This document shows positions 1-5,375 of a DNA stretch of 6,469 bases, piece after piece. Position 1 is the first letter of the stretch, and the number at the start of each line of letters is the position of its first letter. Source of the DNA: an uncultured Erythrobacter sp. (GTDB lineage Bacteria > Pseudomonadota > Alphaproteobacteria > Sphingomonadales > Sphingomonadaceae); the NCBI GenBank assembly GCA_947258465.1, contig CAMYIQ010000226.1, positions 1 to 6,469 of the forward strand. The letters run 5' to 3'. The notes under the pieces were generated by a model that worked only from the letters and a program-made list of their open reading frames with translations, was not told where the DNA came from and made no database searches. The position numbers were made by a program, and so were the translations under genes.

Positions 1-2223
1 GAGGCCCCAGATATTGGCATCGATCGTATCGTTGACCGACGTGCGGGCGACGATACGGCTAAGCTGCAGGTCCTTGTACTTATAGTAAAAGCCGGTGAGA
101 TTGACCTGCGCAGCGCCGTTCAGGAACGTGTTCTTGGAACCGATTTCGAAAGCGTCGATCTGCTCCGACCCGAAACTGTCCGTCACGGCGAAAACCGGCG
201 AAAGCGGTGGGTTGATGCCACCCGATTTGTAGCCCCGCGAGTAGGAGAAATAGAGCGTATTGTCGGGTGAAATTTCGTAATCGAGCACCGCGCGCCCGGT
301 GATCGCATCGAAGCTGACCTCGCGTTCCTGCAACAGCTGGTTACCCGGCAGTCCGTCATCGGCATCGAAGCCGCCGACGAAAGGCGATGTGAACGGGTCC
401 CCATTGCCGAAGGGGTTGAGGAAATCTGCCAGCGTGGTGCGCGCGGATACCCTCTTGCTGTCGTCATTGTAGCGCAGACCACCGGTGAACTGCAGACGAT
501 CGGTGATGTCGATATAGACTTCGCCGAAAATGCCGAAGCTCTTGAGTTTGAAGTCCGTCGTATTGTTCCGGTACATCGACGTTGCAAGATAGGACGGGGG
601 CAGCGGCGCGGGATCTCCATTGTCATCGACATTGGCGAAGGCCGCGAAAGTCCCCAGCAATGCCGTTGCATAATCCAGACCGAAGGAATTGACGTAATAG
701 CTGTTTTCGCTGACATCGGTCTCGGCATAGATACCGCCGACCAGGAAGTTGAACGGCCCATCGAAATCGCTCGACAGGATCGCTTCGCCCGACCAGGCTG
801 TCTGATACTGGACCGAGCGGTCGAAGCTGAGCGGTACATCCGCGCAGACCGAATTTCCTTCGAAGGCACCGAGATTGCCATCGTCATTATCGGAGGTGCA
901 GAGCACGCCGTTCGGCCCATTGGGGATCAATGCGGCCGCGATAGGTGCGAAATAGGCGCTCGATCCCGGAACGAACGCCGGAGCCGGGGCCGGTAGACCG
1001 GTGGGAACGCCATTGGCGGCAAAGAAAGCGAGCGTGTTGAGCCCGGTCGCATATGCCGATCGGTCGAGGATCCCTAGATTATAGTCCTGCCGTGAATCGA
1101 CCGTGGTTTCCTGATAGATACCCGTCAGCGACAGGTTCATGCTGCCCAGCCCCTGGTCGAGATGAGCTTGCAGTTGCAGTTCGTCGGCGAAATATTCCGG
1201 CGTGAATGCGGTATTCACCGTCCGCACGTCATTGGGTTCTACGAAGTTCGAATAGCCATCGCCATCGGTGTCATACACGCTGCCCAGTGCGAGCGCTTCG
1301 GGCAGTCCCTGAATGCGGAACAGTTCGACAGATGTCAGCACGCTCGCCAGCGTGGAATCGGCATTGGTACTGTCGAAATCGCGGCGAGTGTTCAGACAAC
1401 CCAGCACACCCGTCGGGTCCCGCTGACAGGTCTGTTTCTGGATACGCAGACGATCGTCGTTCTCACGGAAGTAGAAGGCCATGAGGTCGAGCGTGGTGCT
1501 CGCCGTGGGTTCGAAGCGCAGCGAACCGCGCACTGCATACATATCGCGACCGTCGATATCGCTGTTATCGTATAGATTGGTCGTGAAACCATCACGGTTG
1601 AGATAAAAGCCCGCCGCGCGGAAGGCGATAGCATCGCCCAAGGGCACATTGACCATGCCCCTTGCCTTGATGCTGTTGTAATTGCCGTATTCGAAATCGG
1701 CCGCGGCACTGAAGGTCCCGAGCTCGGGTTTGGCAGTGACCACGTTGACGACGCCGGAGGTCGCATTGCGTCCGAACAGCGTGCCCTGCGGCCCCCGCAG
1801 AACCTCGACGCGTTCGAGATCGAAATATTCGGTTTCGAACAGTCGCGTACCGAACAACGGCGATCCATTGGTGTGGATCGCCGTAGCGCTGTCGCAGGTC
1901 ACGCCGACGCACAGATCGCCGATCCCGCGAATGGTAAAACTCGAACTGGTGAAGTTCGATTTGGTGAAGGAAACGTTGGGCAGCGTCAGTTGGAGATCGC
2001 TGGCATTTTCGATCTGCTGTGCTTCGAGCGCTTCCGAGTCGAAGGCGCTGACCGCGATCGGCACTTCCTGAAGACTCTGTGCCTGGCGCTGTGCGGTAAC
2101 GATGATGACATTGCTGCTCAGCCGCGGATCTTCGACATCGTCATCGGTCGCCTCTTGCGCAAACGCCGGAAACGAAATCGCGCTCGCGCATATACCCGCG
2201 AGCAGGGAAGCCCTTACCCTCAT
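1..2223 (-). CDS. TonB-dependent outer-membrane receptor, partial (C-terminus beyond left edge)
   Basis: Reading the minus strand from ATG at 2223 gives 741 codons with no stop up to base 1, so the end of the barrel is missing. The product should sit in the outer membrane and import a substrate using TonB-ExbBD energy; the ligand cannot be told. Residues 1-22 form a signal peptide (AFA before Q23). Residues 38-45 (NVIIVTAQ) fit a TonB box. The plug spans about 50-165 and contains VEVLRGPQGTLFGRN (139-153), the family hallmark. The barrel follows, with repeated aromatic-ended strands and late conserved stretches such as YSRGYKSGG (661-669) and FEIGSKN (692-698). Odd points: the plug segment 99-124 carries C105 and C110 in place of the usual VGVYVDGV-like motif; two further close cysteine pairs occur (266/276, 442/460); residues 318-329 form an EF-hand-like loop. 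An in-frame ATG six codons upstream (2239-2241) lacks its own SD, so 2223 is preferred. The family call is very secure; the substrate is unknown. Confidence 0.96.
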   Translation of the reverse strand, partial: MRVRASLLAGICASAISFPAFAQEATDDDVEDPRLSSNVIIVTAQRQAQSLQEVPIAVSAFDSEALEAQQIENASDLQLTLPNVSFTKSNFTSSSFTIRGIGDLCVGVTCDSATAIHTNGSPLFGTRLFETEYFDLERVEVLRGPQGTLFGRNATSGVVNVVTAKPELGTFSAAADFEYGNYNSIKARGMVNVPLGDAIAFRAAGFYLNRDGFTTNLYDNSDIDGRDMYAVRGSLRFEPTASTTLDLMAFYFRENDDRLRIQKQTCQRDPTGVLGCLNTRRDFDSTNADSTLASVLTSVELFRIQGLPEALALGSVYDTDGDGYSNFVEPNDVRTVNTAFTPEYFADELQLQAHLDQGLGSMNLSLTGIYQETTVDSRQDYNLGILDRSAYATGLNTLAFFAANGVPTGLPAPAPAFVPGSSAYFAPIAAALIPNGPNGVLCTSDNDDGNLGAFEGNSVCADVPLSFDRSVQYQTAWSGEAILSSDFDGPFNFLVGGIYAETDVSENSYYVNSFGLDYATALLGTFAAFANVDDNGDPAPLPPSYLATSMYRNNTTDFKLKSFGIFGEVYIDITDRLQFTGGLRYNDDSKRVSARTTLADFLNPFGNGDPFTSPFVGGFDADDGLPGNQLLQEREVSFDAITGRAVLDYEISPDNTLYFSYSRGYKSGGINPPLSPVFAVTDSFGSEQIDAFEIGSKNTFLNGAAQVNLTGFYYKYKDLQLSRIVARTSVNDTIDANIWGL

Positions 2224-2230
2224 TAACCCT

Positions 2231-2235
2231 CTCCT
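2231..2235 (-). promoter_or_regulatory. Ribosome binding site of the TonB-dependent receptor
   Basis: The minus strand reads AGGAG here, inside a longer purine run (GGAGAGGAGAGGG), seven bases before the ATG at 2223. This supports 2223 as the start. The in-frame ATG at 2239-2241 overlaps the start of this purine run and has no comparable site in front of it. Confidence 0.75.
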
Positions 2236-2275
2236 CTCCATGTGGCCGTCTTTTGCGGCCTACGCGCTCGAAGCT

Positions 2276-2281
2276 ATCATA
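2276..2281 (-). promoter_or_regulatory. Candidate -10 box for the TonB-dependent receptor
   Basis: The minus strand reads TATGAT, five of six bases matching the sigma-70 consensus TATAAT, in the most AT-rich part of the spacer. It would give a 5' leader of roughly 45 bases. No good -35 box lies 16-18 bases upstream (the sequence there is around GAACCC), so a promoter here would need an activator or an alternative sigma factor, or the match is chance. Confidence 0.25.
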
Positions 2282-2288
2282 CATTCAT

Positions 2289-2322
2289 ATGCGCGCAAGG
2301 GTTCGCGCATGATTGTTGCGCG
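2289..2322. repeat. Two overlapping inverted repeats upstream of the receptor gene
   Basis: ATGCGCG (2289-2295) pairs perfectly with CGCGCAT (2304-2310) across an 8-base loop. CGCGCAA (2292-2298) pairs perfectly with TTGCGCG (2316-2322) across 17 bases. The two pairings share bases and exclude each other. The block lies 66-99 bases before the receptor start and just upstream of the candidate -10 box, where an operator would be expected. If transcribed from virB11, it could instead form alternative RNA hairpins. The pairing is seen directly; the role is inference. Confidence 0.4.
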
Positions 2323-2398
2323 ATCACCCCTGGAATTTTGGCAAGTGTTGTTCAGTCGGGGCCATTGCGTGCGCGATTGACGCTACGGCATGCAGGCC

Positions 2399-2417
2399 TC
2401 CGGAACGGCGATCCGGA
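2399..2417 (-). other. Short hairpin just downstream of virB11
   Basis: TCCGGA occurs at 2399-2404 and again at 2412-2417. Because it is palindromic, the copies pair as a 6-bp stem with a 7-base loop, starting about 11 bases past the virB11 stop. No T-tract follows on the minus strand, so it does not qualify as a standard intrinsic terminator. It could protect the 3' end of the virB transcript or be part of a Rho-dependent end. Nothing else resembling a terminator was found in the 204-bp spacer. Confidence 0.3.
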
Positions 2418-2427
2418 ACTACCCCAA

Positions 2428-3453
2428 TCAGATCAGCGCGCTGCTTTCCGCTATCTGCGCGATGCCTCGCTTGCCCGTCTCGTCACGTCCGAGTTGTACG
2501 ATCACGTCAATAACGCTCGCGGCATAGGCAATGGTATCGCTGCGGGTAAGACCGATTCCCGTCTGCATGACCATCAGCGAAAGCTGCTCGAGCGCACCGC
2601 GCAGCGAGTTCGCATGAATGGTCGAGAAGCTGCCCGGATGGCCGGTATTGATCGCGCGCAGGAAGCTCACGCTTTCCGCGCCGCGCAATTCGCCTAAAAC
2701 GATGCGGTCGGGGCGCAGTCGCAATGCAGCCTGCAGCAATTCGTTGGCCGTGACCTTGGCTTCGCCCAGCTCCCCCTTCACCGCGACGAGGCCAACGCCA
2801 TTTTCGCCCGGCAGCTTGAGTTCGGGTGTGTCCTCCACCAGCACCACGCGCTCGTGCTTCGGTATCTCGCCCAACATGGCGTTGAGGAAGGTCGTCTTGC
2901 CGGTGCTGGTCCCGCCCGAAACCAGAATCGTCCGGCGCTGGCGGATCGCTTCACGCAGGAAAGCCACTGGCTCGGCCTGGGAATCCGGCATGGCGCCGCG
3001 CTGCGGTGGGGTCAGCGGCCCGGTGTCATAGGCGTCGAGCGGGAGGTCGAGGCGGCGATGCCGGCGGATGGCCATCGCCCAGTGCTTGCGCGCGGCGGGA
3101 GGGCCGCAGAACTGGACACGCGCTCCGCCGGGCAGCGTCGCGCCGAGCAGGGGGTGCTCGCGGTTGATACCCTGATGGCTGACGCGGGCGACCTGTTCGG
3201 CGAGCCGCTGGATCAGCCGGTCGTCGATATCGGGCCGCGCGATCTTCTGCATCCCGCCCGCCGCCGCATCTTCCACCCACACCTCGCCCGGCCGGTTGAC
3301 AAGAATTTCAGTCACCGTGTCGCGGTCGAGCCATTCGCGAAACGGGGCGAGATAGGCATCGAGATAGACGCTGCGTTCGCCGTGGAAGTCCACGCTCGGC
3401 GCGTCTTCTCCGGTTTGGCCGTCCGGTTGGAAAGGATGGATATCGGCGCTCAA
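2428..3453 (-). CDS. virB11: VirB11-type traffic ATPase of a type IV secretion system
   Basis: A 341-residue protein, typical length for VirB11. In this family a hexamer at the inner membrane's cytoplasmic face powers pilus assembly and substrate transfer. The N-terminal domain (about 28-140) includes YLDAYLAPFREWL (30-42) and the conserved LPGGARVQ (107-114). The ATPase domain follows: Walker A GGTSTGKTT (180-188, K186), Asp box VLVEDTPEL (204-212), Walker B region RIVLGELRG (250-258, E255 as likely catalytic glutamate) and His box GHPGSFSTIHAN (271-282). All nucleotide-binding motifs look intact, so the enzyme should be active. The start is TTG at 3453: no ATG or GTG fits the N-terminus, the next Met is residue 68, and a weak AGCAGGG lies 8 bases upstream across the virB10 stop. 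It is the last gene of the virB6-9-10-11 group. No N-terminal signal or membrane segment is seen. Archaeal/pilus relatives (PilT, GspE) are unlikely given the neighbours. Confidence 0.96.
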   Translation of the reverse strand: MSADIHPFQPDGQTGEDAPSVDFHGERSVYLDAYLAPFREWLDRDTVTEILVNRPGEVWVEDAAAGGMQKIARPDIDDRLIQRLAEQVARVSHQGINREHPLLGATLPGGARVQFCGPPAARKHWAMAIRRHRRLDLPLDAYDTGPLTPPQRGAMPDSQAEPVAFLREAIRQRRTILVSGGTSTGKTTFLNAMLGEIPKHERVVLVEDTPELKLPGENGVGLVAVKGELGEAKVTANELLQAALRLRPDRIVLGELRGAESVSFLRAINTGHPGSFSTIHANSLRGALEQLSLMVMQTGIGLTRSDTIAYAASVIDVIVQLGRDETGKRGIAQIAESSALI

Positions 3454-3467
3454 CGGCTTGGCCCTGC

Positions 3468-4598
3468 TCAGCTTACCGAAGAGAAATCGAGGTCGCGCGC
3501 GGTGAAGATGCGGATCGGTTCACCCTGTCGCACCCTGACGGTCGGCCCGCGCTGCCCGTCCTGCTCAGCCGCTTTTGCCGCCGCCGAGGAACTGGCCCCG
3601 CCGATCAGCACACCCGCCGCGCCGCCCGTGGCGAGCGAGCCGACGCCGCCGACCACCGAGAGCAGCATGGCCGAGCCGAAGCGCTTGAAGAAACTGTTGC
3701 CCGACACCTTGCCCGCAAGGCCCGTCGTCCCGTCGAAACCGATGGCGGGCGAAGCAAGATTGACCGAGGCTCCATCCGGGCGGATCAACCGCGTCCAGAT
3801 GACGTAGGCGCGCTTCTGGCCGTTCTGCAGACCGGACTGATATTGCCCGATCAGCCGGCTGGAACGCGGCACCAGAATCTTCGTCCCGTCGAAACTGCGC
3901 ACATCCTGGCTGACCACGGCGCGGACATAGCCGGGGACATTGGTATCGATCGCGGTTTCCAGGATAGCGGGGATCAGCGTGCCCTGCGTGACCGTGGTCG
4001 CCGGATCGACCATCGCCTTGGCTTGCGCCGGAGCGCCGCCAACGCCGCCGATACGGCTGGCGAAATCATTGGCCGAATTGCCCGTGGTATTGGCGGTTCC
4101 CGCGCCGCCCGCCGCTCCCGGTTCGGTTATGGCCAGCGTCGCGGGCGAGTTGCCCGCATCGAACACCACGGTCGGGTTGGCATAGGGATTGGCCGCAAGG
4201 CTTGGCTGGGGCTGCGCGGCCAGAACCGGCTGCGGGGCCGGATCGGGGCGGGCGGCGGGCGTGGCCATCGCGGCAACCGGAGCAACTGGCGTCACGGCCT
4301 GGGAAGGCACGGCAGGGGCGGCCTCGACCGGAGCCTGCTGGCCGCCAATGCCCTCGGGTGGGGCAACACGCGCTGAATTCATGCTCCACAGCGTCACCAG
4401 CCCGAGCCCGGCGACGATGGCGATGCCCGCCACCAGACCGAGCGCGTCGGATTTACCTGCAGGGCGCGCCACCGCGGGAAAGGCATTGCGCTGCGCTAGG
4501 TCGATAACCTCCGCATCGCTCTGGTCGCGCGGATCGACATCATTGGCGATGCCGGTATCGCCCGCATTCTTTTCGGGCAGTCGCATGGCTAGGCGCAT
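3468..4598 (-). CDS. virB10: VirB10/TrbI-type core-complex channel protein of a type IV secretion system
   Basis: A 376-residue protein with the VirB10 layout. Family members span the envelope from inner to outer membrane, form the channel with VirB7 and VirB9, and sense ATP energy. Visible parts: a charged cytoplasmic N-terminus (1-49); one membrane helix (about 51-71, ending LVTLW); a Pro/Ala-rich periplasmic stretch (79-125); a Gly/Ala/Asn-rich linker (about 160-190); and the conserved C-terminal domain from about 203 (GTLIPAILETAIDTNVPGYV at 206-225, then VPRSSRLIGQYQSG at 243-256). Residues 300-335 (FFKRFG, then small hydrophobic and glycine residues) match the helical part that crosses the outer membrane in family structures. 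The end, VRVRQGEPIRIF (354-365), is the usual final strand. The first Met is preferred because GGGGAGG lies 6 bases before it; the Met at residue 5 has no SD. The gap after virB9 is 3 bases, suggesting translational coupling. Confidence 0.95.
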   Translation of the reverse strand: MRLAMRLPEKNAGDTGIANDVDPRDQSDAEVIDLAQRNAFPAVARPAGKSDALGLVAGIAIVAGLGLVTLWSMNSARVAPPEGIGGQQAPVEAAPAVPSQAVTPVAPVAAMATPAARPDPAPQPVLAAQPQPSLAANPYANPTVVFDAGNSPATLAITEPGAAGGAGTANTTGNSANDFASRIGGVGGAPAQAKAMVDPATTVTQGTLIPAILETAIDTNVPGYVRAVVSQDVRSFDGTKILVPRSSRLIGQYQSGLQNGQKRAYVIWTRLIRPDGASVNLASPAIGFDGTTGLAGKVSGNSFFKRFGSAMLLSVVGGVGSLATGGAAGVLIGGASSSAAAKAAEQDGQRGPTVRVRQGEPIRIFTARDLDFSSVS

Positions 4599-4601
4599 CG
4601 T

Positions 4602-5375
4602 TTACCTCCCCTTCGAGGCGAGAGCGGGAATACCGCTCATGGAAACTGCGGACCGCTCAGGCGCCGCGTTGACCAATTGGGCACTATCCCGGCCAGACCG
4701 CAGAACGATCGTGCTCGGAACGCCATCGACGACGATCGTATCGCCGCGCACGGTGAAATTGACCGGGCCTTCCACACCCTCGCTATTGATTACGAGAATG
4801 GCAGGCACATCCTTGCCATCGGGCCAGGTCAAAAAAGTGGCCGTGCCGTCGTCATACGTATTTTTCGGCAGCAAGTCGGGATCGCCCGAAGCGGTCCAGG
4901 CGAAATTGAGATCCGCCGGATCGACCACCGCATAGGGATCGCGCGCGGCCTGTGCCTCGAGCGAATTCGGCCCGGCGGCCATCTGCACGTCCTGTTCGTC
5001 CTCCGGCTCTTCCGGATAGGCGAAGCGCAACAGATAGAGCGGCTTGGCATTCGGATTGGCGACCAGGTCGAACAAATAGGTGCGCTTGCTGGTGATGACC
5101 GTGAGATTGGTCGAAGCCCGCGGCTCCAGCGGCTTCACGAACAGGATGTTCGCGCGCTTGTTCGGCGTGACCTGCCAGCTCGCGCTGTCGCCGATCGCGA
5201 CGTTCTCGATCACTTCGTCGTCGCCGAACAGGATGCTGGCCTGCACCGTCACCCGGCCTTCGACGCGTACCACCTTGGCCTCGTCGTACAATACCTCGAC
5301 GAGACGGGGGTCCTGGGCTGCGGCGGGCGCGGCCAGCAGAGCGAGAGCGAGCGCGGGAATGAGCGCGCGGGTCAT
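4602..5375 (-). CDS. virB9: VirB9/CagX-type outer-membrane core-complex protein of a type IV secretion system
   Basis: A 257-residue secreted protein. Family members sit in the periplasm and outer-membrane cap, ringed around VirB10 and normally tied to the lipoprotein VirB7. A signal peptide spans 1-20 (APAAA before Q21). The N-terminal beta domain (about 22-120) includes VVRVEGRVTVQASILFG (35-51) and ANILFVKPLEPRASTNLTVI (75-94), both typical of the family. An acidic linker (about 121-135, EEPEDEQD) follows. The C-terminal domain (about 155-240) carries YDDGTATFLTWPDG (174-187) and PAILVIN (191-197). There is no cysteine anywhere, so the VirB7-VirB9 disulfide known from Agrobacterium cannot form; no lipobox is present either. 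Its ATG overlaps the virB6 stop (ATGA, 5372-5375) and an SD (GGAG, 5384-5387) lies inside virB6, so the two genes are probably translationally coupled. Confidence 0.95.
   Translation of the reverse strand: MTRALIPALALALLAAPAAAQDPRLVEVLYDEAKVVRVEGRVTVQASILFGDDEVIENVAIGDSASWQVTPNKRANILFVKPLEPRASTNLTVITSKRTYLFDLVANPNAKPLYLLRFAYPEEPEDEQDVQMAAGPNSLEAQAARDPYAVVDPADLNFAWTASGDPDLLPKNTYDDGTATFLTWPDGKDVPAILVINSEGVEGPVNFTVRGDTIVVDGVPSTIVLRSGRDSAQLVNAAPERSAVSMSGIPALASKGR
4605..4611 (-). promoter_or_regulatory. Ribosome binding site of virB10
   Basis: The minus strand reads GGGGAGG six bases before the virB10 ATG, inside the last codons of virB9. It is the strongest SD within the virB group and settles the start at 4598 over the second Met four codons later. 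Its strength fits a need for high output of the core subunit. Confidence 0.75.

Larger units (their letters stand above)
2224..2427. other. Intergenic spacer between virB11 and the receptor gene
   Basis: These 204 bases carry no supported gene. They hold the virB11-distal hairpin (2399-2417), the overlapping inverted repeats (2289-2322), a weak -10 candidate (2276-2281) and the receptor's SD (2231-2235). The part nearest the receptor is richer in A and T than its surroundings, as expected of a promoter. The spacing and the strong SD suggest that the receptor is transcribed on its own. Plus-strand open frames crossing it extend into virB11 antisense and have no family features. Confidence 0.6.

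Noticed and set aside
183..920. 245-codon minus-strand open frame
   Set aside because: It is out of frame with the receptor coding sequence, which covers the whole stretch with clear family motifs. Its Ser/Arg/Pro-rich composition is that of a shadow.
2239..2241. Alternative receptor start six codons upstream
   Set aside because: It overlaps the purine-rich SD that serves the ATG at 2223, has no SD of its own, and would add ERRGL ahead of a well-formed signal peptide.
2102..2380. Possible small plus-strand gene across the spacer
   Set aside because: It starts inside the receptor's signal-peptide region on the opposite strand, has no SD of note or family features, and runs over the promoter-like elements.
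2399..2417. Intrinsic terminator of the virB operon
   Set aside because: The hairpin is only 6 bp and no T-tract follows, so it is listed only as a hairpin.
2854..3807. 317-codon plus-strand open frame
   Set aside because: It lies antisense across virB11 and virB10, whose motifs are intact. Its composition (His/Arg/Ala-rich) and lack of motifs are typical of antisense frames in GC-rich DNA.
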